Positions 34,746-43,243 of a stretch of DNA of 64,000 nucleotides are shown piece after piece (position 1 is the first letter of the stretch; the number at the start of each line of letters is the position of its first letter). The DNA is taken from NCBI GenBank assembly GCA_022800815.1, contig JAAWRC010000004.1:42670-106669 (forward strand), given 5' to 3'. A model generated the notes under the pieces. The model made no database searches, was not told the origin of the DNA, and worked only from the letters and a program-made list of their open reading frames with translations. Source of the stretch: Lachnospiraceae bacterium (GTDB lineage: Bacteria > Bacillota > Clostridia > Lachnospirales > Lachnospiraceae). The position numbers and the translations under genes are program-made.

Positions 34746-35639
34746 ATGGAATATATCAATCTGACAGAAGACCTTAAGTTTTCGCGGATCGTCCAGGGCT
34801 TCTGGCGTCTGACGGACTGGAATATGACCACGGATGAGCTGATCGCCTTTATGGAGGGCTGCCTGGAGCGGGGCGTCACCACCTTTGACACGGCGGAGGT
34901 CTACGGGGATACGGAGTGCGAGCGGCAGATGGGGCTGGCCTTTGCGAAACGGCCGGATCTCCGCAAAAAGATCCAGCTTGTCTCCAAGACCGGGATCTAC
35001 AAGACGGAGATCAACGGGGAGACCTTCGGCTATTACGACACGACCTATGACCGGCTGATGCGGTCCTGCAAGGAGGCACTCTCGAGACTTCAGTGCGGCC
35101 ATCTGGACCTGTACCTGATCCACAGGGAGGATCCCTGCTTTGACTGCCATGAGACGGCCAGGGCCCTAAAAGACATGAAAAAGCAGGGGTTCATCCGGGA
35201 AGCCGGGGTCTCCAATTTTGACCCCTTCAAGTTCGAGGCCCTGAACGAGGCCATGGACGGAGCGCTTGCCACCAATCAGATCGAGTGGAATCCGGGCTGT
35301 TTTGAACATTTTGATTCCGGCATGATGGATCTTCTGGTGCGGAGGCGGATCCATCCGATGGTCTGGTCCCCCCTGGCCGGAGGCCGGCTGTTCACCTCCG
35401 GCGAGCCGGTCTATAAAAAGGCTCTTGCGAAGATCGAGGAGATCGCAGAGCGCCATCAGACGGCTCCCGAGACCATCGTGTACGCCTGGATCCTGTACCA
35501 CCCGGCGGGGGCGCTGCCCCTTTCCGGCAGCAACAAGTTAGAGCGGCTGGACAAGGCCGCTGCCGCCCTTGACGTGAAGCTGGCCCACCATGAGTGGTAT
35601 GAGATCTACACGGCCAGCGGGCAGCAGGTGCTGCGGTAA
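34746..35639 (+). CDS. Aldo-keto reductase (YdhF-like)
   Basis: 297-residue NADPH-dependent (beta/alpha)8 oxidoreductase. The catalytic tetrad is visible: Asp and Tyr in TFDTAEVYGD (near 45-50), Lys in LVSKTGI (near 82) and His in LIHRED (near 123). The cofactor region LSGSNKLERL is near 260. GAGGGAGGACTT precedes the ATG. As the last gene of the sugar locus it may reduce an aldose or an aldehyde product of the aldolases; Gfo/Idh dehydrogenase and this reductase together would allow an oxidation-reduction isomerisation of the sugar. That pathway is inference. Confidence 0.9.
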   Translation: MEYINLTEDLKFSRIVQGFWRLTDWNMTTDELIAFMEGCLERGVTTFDTAEVYGDTECERQMGLAFAKRPDLRKKIQLVSKTGIYKTEINGETFGYYDTTYDRLMRSCKEALSRLQCGHLDLYLIHREDPCFDCHETARALKDMKKQGFIREAGVSNFDPFKFEALNEAMDGALATNQIEWNPGCFEHFDSGMMDLLVRRRIHPMVWSPLAGGRLFTSGEPVYKKALAKIEEIAERHQTAPETIVYAWILYHPAGALPLSGSNKLERLDKAAAALDVKLAHHEWYEIYTASGQQVLR

Positions 35640-35754
35640 AATGACCGGCCCATGACGAGATTTCCTGTTTTCAAGCTCCTCCGATCGTGATATGATAGAG
35701 ATGAAATGGAGCGATCACGTATTTGAACACGGATCGTGAGGAAGGAGCCATGCA

Positions 35755-36252
35755 ATGCATGCCATGAAGAAGGTACTGGTCATCGGCAGTCCGGGAAGCG
35801 GAAAAAGCACGTTTTCCCGGAGATTGCGGGAGCTTACCGGGCTTCCCCTCTTTTATCTGGACCTGCTCTGGCACAGGGCGGATAAAACCACGTATTCCAG
35901 GGAAGAATTTGACCGGAAGCTGGGAGAGCTTTTAGAGAGAGAAGCGTGGATCCTGGACGGAAATTATGCCAGGACGCTTCCCCTGCGGCTTGCGGCCTGT
36001 GACACGGTGTTCTGGCTGGATTATCCCCCGGAGGTCTGCCTGGAGGGCATCCGGGAGCGAAGGGGGAAACCCAGGGAGGACATGCCCTGGATCGAAATGG
36101 AAGAAGACGAAGAATTTATGGAATACGTCCGAAGTTTTCCGGCTGTCAGGCGACAGGAGATTCAAAGACATCTGGAAGAACATCCGGAAAAGAAGATCGT
36201 CATCTTTCATTCCAGAGGAGAGTCGGAGGAGTTTCTGTCCAGTTTAAAATGA
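35755..36252 (+). CDS. Small P-loop NTPase (topology-modulation / adenylate-kinase-like)
   Basis: 165 residues. Walker A GSPGSGKST is at about 10-18 and is followed by FSRRLRELTGLPLFYLDLLWHRAD and WILDGNY, the pattern of proteins annotated as DNA topology modulation protein FlaR or shikimate-kinase-like ATPases. The C-terminal arginine-rich REDMPW region is typical. The ATG at 35755 has GGAAGGAG 7 bases upstream. It is monocistronic. The real substrate is unknown; the family name is historical. Confidence 0.75.
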   Translation: MHAMKKVLVIGSPGSGKSTFSRRLRELTGLPLFYLDLLWHRADKTTYSREEFDRKLGELLEREAWILDGNYARTLPLRLAACDTVFWLDYPPEVCLEGIRERRGKPREDMPWIEMEEDEEFMEYVRSFPAVRRQEIQRHLEEHPEKKIVIFHSRGESEEFLSSLK

Positions 36253-36313
36253 TCCTTTGCTGTTCGGACGGGACAAGGCCGGTTATCTTTAAAATTGAAA
36301 GAATAAATCAGGC

Positions 36314-36342
36314 TTGCCATCGGAAAAAATCTGTGGTATGCT
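36314..36342 (+). promoter_or_regulatory. Predicted promoter of the ABC-F leader and gene
   Basis: TTGCCA (36314-36319), 17-base spacer, TATGCT (36337-36342). Confidence 0.55.
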
Positions 36343-36377
36343 GATAGACAGATTTGATTGCTGAGAGAGGTGAAAGG

Positions 36378-36395
36378 ATGAGTAGCACCAGATAA
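36378..36395 (+). CDS. Five-residue leader peptide MSSTR upstream of the ABC-F gene
   Basis: An ATG with GAGAGGTGAAAGG just upstream is followed by four codons and TAA. It lies 195 bases ahead of the ABC-F start. Very short leader ORFs with strong ribosome sites are known to control antibiotic-inducible ABC-F and erm genes by ribosome stalling. CCTCTC at 36485-36490, followed by six T, can pair either with the leader ribosome site GAGAGG or (with one G-U pair) with GGGAGG ahead of the main start. Confidence 0.5.
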   Translation: MSSTR

Positions 36396-36589
36396 CAGAC
36401 TTTTGAGACATGAAGACGATTTTGGGACAGTGCCCGGAGTGGCGCTGTAATTCATGTTGCCAAAGGTTTGGGTGCTTCTCATGGCCTCTCTTTTTTGCGT
36501 CCGGATTTTTATGGGGGCAGGCAATTGCGAGCCCGGAATGGGGGGCATGTTCTTTGGCGGCATGGCATTTTGAGATGGGAGGAATGCAT

Positions 36590-38113
36590 ATGTCACGGAT
36601 TCAGGTCACGGATCTCACCTTCTGCTACGAGGGAAGTTTTGACGATATTTTTGAACAGGTTTCCTTTGCCTTTGACTCCGACTGGAGGGTGGGACTGATC
36701 GGCAGGAACGGAAAGGGGAAGACGACGTTTTTGAGGCTTCTTCTGGGAGAATACGCTTATGCGGGGGACATTTCATCCCCGGTGCGGTTCGATTATTTTC
36801 CCTATGAGATTCCGGAAGAGAGGATGGCGCAATGTGCCTGGGAGTTTTTGCAGGAACTGAAGGGGGGCTGCGAGGAGTGGCGGGTCATCTGTGAGCTTTC
36901 GAAGCTGAATGCCTCCGCAGAGCTTTTGTACCGTCCCTTCGGGAGCTTAAGCCACGGGGAACGGACCAAGGTGCTCCTGGCGGTCCTGTTCTCCGGCGAG
37001 AATGATTTTCTGCTGGTCGATGAGCCCACCAACCACCTGGACCAAGCGGCGAGGGAGACGGTCAAGCAGTATCTGAAGGGGAAAAGGAGCTTTCTGCTGG
37101 TGTCCCACGACCGGGACCTTCTGGACGCCTGCGTCGACCATGTGCTGGTGCTGAACCGGAAATCCATCGAGGTGCAGAACGGAAATTTTTCCGTCTGGTG
37201 GGAGAACAAGGCCCGCAGGGATCATTTTGCGGAGGCGGAGAATGAAAAGCATCGGAGGGAGATCGCCGCCTTAAGGCGGGCGGTGGACCAGAGCGGCCGC
37301 TGGGCGCAGAAGAACGAGAACACGAAGATCGGATTTGACCCGGCGAGGGAGCCGGACCGGTGTAAGGGGACCAGGCCCTACATCGGTGCCAAGACCAAGA
37401 AGATGCAGAAACGGGTCAAGAGCTATGAGAAGCGGATGGAGCGGGAGATCGAGGCCAAGGAGGGGCTTCTGGAGGACCTGGAACGCCCCGTCCCCCTGCG
37501 CCTTTATCCCCTGTCCTACCACAAGGAGCGGCTGGTTCTGGCGAAGGAATTGTCGGCCGGGTACGCCGGGAGCGGGAGGGGCGTGCTGGAGGGTTTTTCC
37601 TTTGAGCTGAAACAGGGGGAGCGGGTGTTCCTGCACGGGGAGAACGGCTGCGGGAAATCGACCTTTTTTAAGGCGCTTCTGGGCCGGGCCGGCCGTTCGG
37701 AGGAACAGGTGGAAGTCCGTTCGGGAGAGCTTCTCGTGGGCGCCGGGCTGGTCATCTCCTATATCGATCAGGATACCGGCTTCTTAAGGGGAAGCATTCC
37801 GGATTTTTGCCGTAGGCGGAGGCTTGACGAGAGTCTTTTCTGCGCCCTGCTCAGACAGCTTGACCTGGAACGGGTCCAGTTCGCAAAGGGGATGGAGGAG
37901 TTTTCCGAGGGCCAGAAGAAGAAGGTCCTGCTTGCGGCAAGCCTTGCGACGCCGGCCCATCTGTACCTCTGGGACGAACCCTTAAACTATATCGACGTGT
38001 TTTCCAGGATGCAGCTCGAGACGCTTCTGACGGTCGTCCGGCCAACCATGCTGGTGGTGGAGCATGACGTCCGTTTCCGGGAGACGGTTGCGACCCGGGT
38101 GGTGGAAATGTGA
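36590..38113 (+). CDS. ABC-F ATPase of the Lsa type (probable antibiotic-resistance ribosome protection)
   Basis: 507 residues, two ATPase domains, no membrane segment. Walker A motifs are GRNGKGKTT (near 40) and GENGCGKST (near 355); signatures are LSHGE (near 120) and FSEGQ; the linker has long charged helices. The C-terminal stretch EPLNYIDVF with LVVEHD closely matches Lsa proteins, which displace lincosamides, streptogramin A and pleuromutilins from the ribosome. ATG 36590 is chosen for GGGAGG 7 bases upstream and because MSRIQVTDLTF is the family start. It follows a long leader with a short ORF. Resistance is inferred; housekeeping ABC-F roles cannot be excluded. Confidence 0.85.
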   Translation: MSRIQVTDLTFCYEGSFDDIFEQVSFAFDSDWRVGLIGRNGKGKTTFLRLLLGEYAYAGDISSPVRFDYFPYEIPEERMAQCAWEFLQELKGGCEEWRVICELSKLNASAELLYRPFGSLSHGERTKVLLAVLFSGENDFLLVDEPTNHLDQAARETVKQYLKGKRSFLLVSHDRDLLDACVDHVLVLNRKSIEVQNGNFSVWWENKARRDHFAEAENEKHRREIAALRRAVDQSGRWAQKNENTKIGFDPAREPDRCKGTRPYIGAKTKKMQKRVKSYEKRMEREIEAKEGLLEDLERPVPLRLYPLSYHKERLVLAKELSAGYAGSGRGVLEGFSFELKQGERVFLHGENGCGKSTFFKALLGRAGRSEEQVEVRSGELLVGAGLVISYIDQDTGFLRGSIPDFCRRRRLDESLFCALLRQLDLERVQFAKGMEEFSEGQKKKVLLAASLATPAHLYLWDEPLNYIDVFSRMQLETLLTVVRPTMLVVEHDVRFRETVATRVVEM

Positions 38114-38154
38114 CGCCGCCGAAGTTCCGGGAACGGGTGAAAATTTTTACAATG

Positions 38155-38346
38155 TCACTCCCCGACGGTGAATTTCTGGGAGGAGATGCGGTTTCCCTCA
38201 GCGTCATATTCATATACAAAATAGGAAATCAGAGTTCCGTCGCCGTCGTAAGTGTTGAGTCTTACGCACTGTCCGTTCTGATTTCTTTCATAGACTTGAA
38301 TGCGTGACAGGGTTCCGTCGGAGGAGTGATTCTCCTGCCGTACCAT
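38155..38346 (-). CDS. C-terminal piece of the FecR-TPR lipoprotein, or small overlapping ORF
   Basis: 63 codons, MVRQENHSSDGTLSRIQVYE and on to EYDAEGNRISSQKFTVGE, resembling a YD-like beta-hairpin repeat. It overlaps the 3' end of the upstream lipoprotein frame by 59 bases in a different frame, and the frame-shifted reading (STDGGGQMVRQ) joins it smoothly, so a frameshift near 38350-38375 is likely. However, GGAGG lies 7 bases ahead of this ATG, so coupled translation as a separate small protein is also possible. Confidence 0.5.
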   Translation of the reverse strand: MVRQENHSSDGTLSRIQVYERNQNGQCVRLNTYDGDGTLISYFVYEYDAEGNRISSQKFTVGE

Positions 38347-39523
38347 CTGCCCGCCTCCGTCTGTGCTGGGCGTCGGTGATGGTCCCGCTCTCGAGCTCGG
38401 CGATCTTCTCCGTGAGCTCAGCGTCGCCTCCCGCTTTTTCCAGCCCCTCTTCCAGAAGCGAGAGGGCTCCCTCGTAGTCCTGCTGCCTGATCCTTAAGTC
38501 GGCCAGTCCCAGGTAGGCCTCCGCATCGGCTTCGGAGAGCTCCAGGGCCTTCTCGTAGTCGGTCTGCGAGAGGGTGAAATTTTCCTCCGTCTCGCCGCCG
38601 AAAATGCGGGCGGAGCCTCGCAAGCTCCAGGCGTCCGGAAGCTTTGGATCTGATTCCAGGGCCAGCTCCGAGAGGGCGAATGCCGTCTCGGAACCGTCAT
38701 GCTCCAGGTATTGCCTTCCCATGTCCACATAGCCTTGGGGCAGGTTGTCTGCGGGAATCTTAAGTTCAGAGCCCTCGTTTATTTTTTCTGTCAAAGCCTC
38801 ATCTGCCAGCAGTTCTTCCAGAATGTAGAAGGGAATCTCGTGCAGCTCGAAGGTTTCCTTGAGGATGGCGCAGGTTTCCCCCTCTGGGATGATGTCGCCG
38901 GAGGTTTCACCGGAAAGGCCTTCCGGATTTTCCTCGTCGTCTCCCGGGGCGGAGCTTTGGGGGGCGTCGCCGGAATAGAGCATGAGCTGCGCCTTCTCCC
39001 CGCCGGAGACGGATTCCGTCTTGCTTTCCCCGGATTCCGGGTCCGTGACGGTGCATTCCACGGTCCCCTCCAGAATGAAGACTTCCATGTGGGTCTCGTC
39101 GAACATCCGCACCCAGCCACAGGTCCCCCGGATGCCGGTCATCATGGTGGAGGTGCGGATGTCGAAAGTCTCGTCCTCCTCTAAGGGTTCTTCCACGTGA
39201 AAAAACAGCCCGCCGGAGTTTATGACGATTTCCAGGGCCTTCCCCTCCTTCTGAATCTCAATCTCGCTGTCCTCGTCCATTTTTGCCAGCTTCACGCTGT
39301 CCAGGTCAATCCAGGCGTGGCTTTTTTCCTCCGTGCCCATCCCGTAGCCGCCGTAAAGGCTCAGGTTCTCCACCGGGGAGACGGCTTCCCCCTTCTCGTC
39401 GGAGACGCCCACGGTTCCCTCCGTCCGCACAAGCTTCATGGCGGTGGCGGTTCCCTCCCCGCCGCCGCAGCCTGCAAGGAGCAGGACAATCATTAAAACT
39501 GTCGCAATCTTTGTTCTTTTCAT
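38288..39523 (-). CDS. FecR-domain lipoprotein with TPR repeats
   Basis: 411 residues. The signal MKRTKIATVLMIVLLLAGC ends in a lipobox Cys (about 19). A FecR-type domain (about 50-165) has AWIDLDSVKLAKMDEDSEIE and RTSTMMTGIRGTCGWV, then an acidic linker, then two or three TPRs (about 265-375; AEAYLGLADLRIRQQDYEGA). The last 25 residues (HRRRRADGTAGES) look out of frame and the natural end probably lies in the overlapping ORF at 38155-38346. The start at 39523 has AAAGGGAATCC upstream. Role unknown: a surface-anchored sensor or scaffold is a guess. Confidence 0.75.
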   Translation of the reverse strand: MKRTKIATVLMIVLLLAGCGGGEGTATAMKLVRTEGTVGVSDEKGEAVSPVENLSLYGGYGMGTEEKSHAWIDLDSVKLAKMDEDSEIEIQKEGKALEIVINSGGLFFHVEEPLEEDETFDIRTSTMMTGIRGTCGWVRMFDETHMEVFILEGTVECTVTDPESGESKTESVSGGEKAQLMLYSGDAPQSSAPGDDEENPEGLSGETSGDIIPEGETCAILKETFELHEIPFYILEELLADEALTEKINEGSELKIPADNLPQGYVDMGRQYLEHDGSETAFALSELALESDPKLPDAWSLRGSARIFGGETEENFTLSQTDYEKALELSEADAEAYLGLADLRIRQQDYEGALSLLEEGLEKAGGDAELTEKIAELESGTITDAQHRRRRADGTAGESLLRRNPVTHSSL

Positions 39524-39609
39524 GGATTCCCTTTCCCTTTGTATGTTCAATTTTGCCTGGGTAAATGATAGCACGGCACGCATGTGGTGTCAATGGAGAT
39601 GATTTTTTG

Positions 39610-41130
39610 TCACTGTGAGATTCTTTTTTCCCTTCTCGTCACGAACAGGAAGAACAGGAAGCAGACGGCGAAGAGGATCCCGGAGACCGCAAGGTCCAGG
39701 AAGGCGGGAAGGCCCTCGTGGAGGGGCAGGGACTCCCAGGCACTGGAGATGCCCATGGAGAGGAGGGCGGATGCGGCCGGCCGGAGCAGTTCGTAAACAG
39801 GTGAAAAAGGCAGTTCGATTTTCTTCCTGAGAAAGAACAGGTGCAGGAAGGTCAGGATCAGCTCGCTGGCGAGGAGGCCGTAGAGGTAGGCCCGGATGCC
39901 CATGCGGGGAATGAGGAGGACCACGAACAAAAGCCGCACGGCGAGGCTTGCGGCGGAGTGGAAGAAAGTGGTCTTGGTGTCCCCCAGGCCGTTGATGACG
40001 CTCCCGGCGGTGCCGGACACGTAGAGGAAGGGGCAGAGCCAGGCCAGGACCGTGAGGAAGCTTCCGGCCAGTTGATTGCCGAAGACCACGGGGCCGATCC
40101 GCTCCCCGAACCGGAGGAAGAGACCGGCGAAGAGGATGCCGATGTAGAGGCTGTAGCGGATGGAAAAGCCGGCGGAGGCGTTGACCCGGTCAAAGGCGCC
40201 CCCCGACTGGGCGGCCGCAATGTGGGGCAGGAGCATGACGGAGAGGGACCCGGTGATGGCCGTGGGGAACAGGATAAAAGGCAGGGCCATGCCGGTCAGG
40301 ACTCCGTACGTGCCGAGGGCGTCGGCGGCGGAGAGGCCGTAGGTTTTCAGACACCCGGGGATCATGATGGCCTCAAGGCTCTGGAGGACGCTTAAGATCA
40401 GGCGGTTTCCCATGAGGGGGAGCGCCATGGCGAAAAGCCCTCCCCAGAGGAGCCTTGCGGGGCGGGAGGAGCCCCCGTCCTTCCTGCGGGGGCGCAGGGA
40501 AAAGGCCAGAAGGCTGGTGAAGAGGGCGCCCGCCTCCCCGGCCAGGTGGCCGACGACTGCGTAGACGGCCGTGATCTCCTTTCCGGAGGTCTCCGCCACA
40601 TGGATGACGGCCACCACGGTCAGGATGCGGACCAGCTGTTCCACGAGCTGGGCGGCCGCCGGGATCTGGGCCTTGCTGATGCCGTAATAGTAGCCGCAGA
40701 TGCAGGCGTGGACGGCGCTTAAGGGAACGGAAAAGGACAGGATCCGGAGCAGATGTTCCGCCCTCGGCTCCAAAAGCACGCACTCTGCCAGAAAAGGGGC
40801 GAAGCGGTAGATGATGAAGGCGGCGGCCGCCGCCAGGGAGAGGGCCAGGGAGAGGCCGCAGACCAGATAGCGGCGGCTGTCCCCCTCGTCCTTTTTCCGG
40901 TATTCTGCGGCCACGAAGCGGGAGACGGCAGTCTGGACGGCGCCGCAGCATAGGGAGAAGCAGATGCCGTAGACCGGGTAGACAAGCTGGTAGAGCCCCA
41001 TGGCCTCGGTGCTGATCTTGTGGGAGAGGAAGATCCGGTAAAAGAAGCCGGCGATCCGGGCGATGATGCCGGAGGCGGTCAAAAGGAGCGTGCCGAATAG
41101 CAAGGGGCTTTTCTGTCTGGTTTTCTTCAT
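39610..41130 (-). CDS. SpoVB-like polysaccharide/lipid flippase (MVF/MATE superfamily)
   Basis: 506 residues and about 14 predicted TM helices. The opening SPLLFGTLLLTASGIIARIAG followed by FYRIFLSHKISTEAMGLYQLV is characteristic of SpoVB/YtgP-type transporters, which move lipid-linked oligosaccharides during sporulation or envelope synthesis. It is one gene, transcribed away from the iscR operon. In B. subtilis SpoVB is needed for spore cortex; that role here is inferred and fits a spore-former. Confidence 0.88.
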   Translation of the reverse strand: MKKTRQKSPLLFGTLLLTASGIIARIAGFFYRIFLSHKISTEAMGLYQLVYPVYGICFSLCCGAVQTAVSRFVAAEYRKKDEGDSRRYLVCGLSLALSLAAAAAFIIYRFAPFLAECVLLEPRAEHLLRILSFSVPLSAVHACICGYYYGISKAQIPAAAQLVEQLVRILTVVAVIHVAETSGKEITAVYAVVGHLAGEAGALFTSLLAFSLRPRRKDGGSSRPARLLWGGLFAMALPLMGNRLILSVLQSLEAIMIPGCLKTYGLSAADALGTYGVLTGMALPFILFPTAITGSLSVMLLPHIAAAQSGGAFDRVNASAGFSIRYSLYIGILFAGLFLRFGERIGPVVFGNQLAGSFLTVLAWLCPFLYVSGTAGSVINGLGDTKTTFFHSAASLAVRLLFVVLLIPRMGIRAYLYGLLASELILTFLHLFFLRKKIELPFSPVYELLRPAASALLSMGISSAWESLPLHEGLPAFLDLAVSGILFAVCFLFFLFVTRREKRISQ

Positions 41131-41216
41131 GGCGGGACCTCGAACGGGATAAAAGGTAAGATACCTTTCAGTATATTCTGGAAAGCCTGTCCGAAATGAC
41201 TTAAAAAGCTTTCATT

Positions 41217-41281
41217 CAGGCAATTGCGAAACATAAATTTACGAAAATATTTGACAAACTTTCGAGTTTCGCAATCGCCTA
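41217..41281. repeat. Mini-derivative of the AGGCAATTGCGAAAC repeat
   Basis: AGGCAATTGCGAAAC (41218-41232) and GTTTCGCAATCGCCT (41266-41280) form an inverted repeat with one mismatch. They equal the ends of the large copies at 46042 and 63832 but enclose only 33 AT-rich bases. AAAAGCTTT flanks both sides (41204-41212 and 41281-41290). It lies just upstream of the iscR promoter. Confidence 0.7.
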
Positions 41282-41308
41282 AAAGCTTTTATTTTGAGAA
41301 AGGGGTGC

Positions 41309-41337
41309 TTGACAAAAATACCGAGGGGTGGTATAGT
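41309..41337 (+). promoter_or_regulatory. Promoter of the iscR-iscS-iscU-mnmA operon
   Basis: Consensus TTGACA (41309-41314), 17-base spacer, TATAGT (41332-41337). Confidence 0.75.
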
Positions 41338-41382
41338 GACACTGTAATTCATAGTAAATTGCTGGGGATTCGGAGGTGCAGG

Positions 41383-41826
41383 ATGAAATTCTCGACGAAG
41401 GGCCGTTACGGACTCCGGGCGATGGTGGACGTGGCGGTGGCCGGAGAAGAGGCACCTGTGCCCATCCAGGCCATCGCAAAGCGCCAGGACCTTTCGGAGA
41501 AATATCTGGAACAGCTTTTGGGAATGCTAAAGAAAGCCGGATTGGTGAAGAGCATCCGAGGAAACCAGGGCGGCTACCAGATTGAGGGCGATTTGGCAGA
41601 GATTTCCGTGGGGGACATCCTGCGGGCCCTGGAGGGGGAACTGCTGCCGGTGGACTGTGCGGGCTTCGAGGAGGACGGCGCCTGCAAAGCGGCAAAATCC
41701 TGCGTGACGAAATACGTCTGGAAGAGGATCAACGAGAGCCTGGAGGAGACGGTGAATCGAATTACTCTGCGGGAACTCGTGGAACAGACGAAATCCATGC
41801 AGGCAGGGACATGGGAAGAGGAATAG
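41383..41826 (+). CDS. iscR: Rrf2-family regulator, IscR-like
   Basis: 147 residues. The opening MKFSTKGRYGLRAMVDVAV and the winged helix (about 1-75, ISLE/LSEKYLEQLLGMLKKAG) are typical of Rrf2 proteins. Three Cys in the pattern Cx8Cx5C (CAGFEEDGACKAAKSC, about 86-101) are the expected 2Fe-2S ligands. ATG 41383 follows GGAGG at 6 bases; the longer frame starts upstream of the promoter and is rejected. It heads an operon with iscS, iscU and mnmA, so it likely senses Fe-S status and represses its own promoter. Confidence 0.9.
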   Translation: MKFSTKGRYGLRAMVDVAVAGEEAPVPIQAIAKRQDLSEKYLEQLLGMLKKAGLVKSIRGNQGGYQIEGDLAEISVGDILRALEGELLPVDCAGFEEDGACKAAKSCVTKYVWKRINESLEETVNRITLRELVEQTKSMQAGTWEEE

Positions 41827-41856
41827 TATAAAGATAAGGAAAGAAGGATACGGATT

Positions 41857-43065
41857 ATGGAACAGAACAGTCAGTTGATTTATCTGGACAATGCGGCGAC
41901 GACGAAGGTGAACCCGAAGGTGGTGGAGGCCATGCTTCCCTACTTCACGGAGCGGTTTGGAAACCCTTCCTCCGTGTACGGATTTGCGGCGGCCAACAAG
42001 GAGGACATCACAAAGGCGAGAGAGAGCATTGCAAAGGTTCTCGGTGCGAAGACGGAGGAGATCTACTTTACGGCAGGCGGTTCCGAATCCGATAACTGGG
42101 CCCTCAAGGCCACTGCCGAGGCATACGAGAGCAAGGGAAAGCATATCATAACCACGAAGATCGAGCACCACGCCATTCTCCACACCTGCGAGTACCTGGA
42201 GAGCAGGGGCTACGAGGTGACTTATCTGGACGTGGACGAGGGCGGCCTGGTGAAGATGGATGAGCTTAGGGCGGCGATCCGTCCCGACACCATCCTGATC
42301 TCCGTCATGTTTGCCAACAACGAGATCGGGACCATGGAGCCCATCGCCGAGATCGGGAAGCTGGCGAAGGAGAGGGGGATCCTGTTCCACACCGACGCCG
42401 TCCAGGCCTTCGGCCACGTGCCGATCAACGTGGACGAGATGGGGATCGACATGCTGAGCGCCAGCGGCCACAAGTTGAACGGCCCCAAGGGCATCGGCTT
42501 CTTATATATCAGGAAGGGCGTCAAGATCCGCTCCTTCGTCCATGGCGGAGGCCAGGAGAGGAAGCGCCGGGCCGGCACGGAGAACGTTCCCGGGATCATC
42601 GGCATCGGGGCGGCTGCCAAGCTCTGCGCCGAGACCATGAACGAGCGGAGTGCCAGGGAGAAGGAACTCCGTGACCATTTGATCGAGCGGGTCATGGCGG
42701 AGATCCCTTATGTCAGGCTCAACGGCCACAGGGAGAAGCGGCTTCCCAACAACGCCAATTTCAGCTTCCAGTTTGTGGAGGGTGAGTCTGTCCTTATCAA
42801 GCTGGACATGGCCGGGATCTGCGCTTCCAGCGGTTCGGCCTGTACGTCGGGTTCCCTGGACCCGTCCCACGTGCTGCTGGCCATCGGCCTGCCCCACGAG
42901 ATCGCCCACGGCTCCCTGCGTCTCACCCTGGGGGACGACACCACCATGGAACAGATCGATTACGTGGTGGATACGTTAAAGAAGATTATCGCAGACCTTC
43001 GCTCCATGTCTCCCCTTTACGAGGATTTCGTCAAGAAGGGAAGCGAAGTGGTGAAGGCGGATTGA
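41857..43065 (+). CDS. iscS: Cysteine desulfurase
   Basis: 402-residue PLP enzyme that takes sulfur from cysteine for Fe-S clusters and, here, tRNA thiolation. The PLP lysine is Lys206 (SASGHKLNGPKG) and the sulfur-accepting Cys is Cys329 (SSGSACTSGS). The opening IYLDNAATTKVNPKVVEAM is canonical. The Cys-loop SACTSG fits NifS/IscS group I. AAGGAAAGAAGG precedes the ATG. It is followed by iscU and mnmA. Confidence 0.95.
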   Translation: MEQNSQLIYLDNAATTKVNPKVVEAMLPYFTERFGNPSSVYGFAAANKEDITKARESIAKVLGAKTEEIYFTAGGSESDNWALKATAEAYESKGKHIITTKIEHHAILHTCEYLESRGYEVTYLDVDEGGLVKMDELRAAIRPDTILISVMFANNEIGTMEPIAEIGKLAKERGILFHTDAVQAFGHVPINVDEMGIDMLSASGHKLNGPKGIGFLYIRKGVKIRSFVHGGGQERKRRAGTENVPGIIGIGAAAKLCAETMNERSAREKELRDHLIERVMAEIPYVRLNGHREKRLPNNANFSFQFVEGESVLIKLDMAGICASSGSACTSGSLDPSHVLLAIGLPHEIAHGSLRLTLGDDTTMEQIDYVVDTLKKIIADLRSMSPLYEDFVKKGSEVVKAD

Positions 43066-43243
43066 CAAAATCTGCAAAATCTACCTATCGTCTGCTACAA
43101 GCGGATGCTCCCTGGCGGAGACAGAACAAAATATTCGAACCGCACAGGTGGAGATTTTTGCCTTTTACTATAAAATGGACAGCCTGAGGAATTTGACAGG
43201 TGTACCTACATGCCCTGAGAACACGGGCGAGAAGGAGGAAACG

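Noticed and set aside
36518..36530. CAGGCAATTGCGA in the ABC-F leader as another end of the palindromic repeat
   Set aside because: 13 bases match the 41217 repeat end, but no second end or further similarity is present; chance or a very old remnant cannot be told apart.
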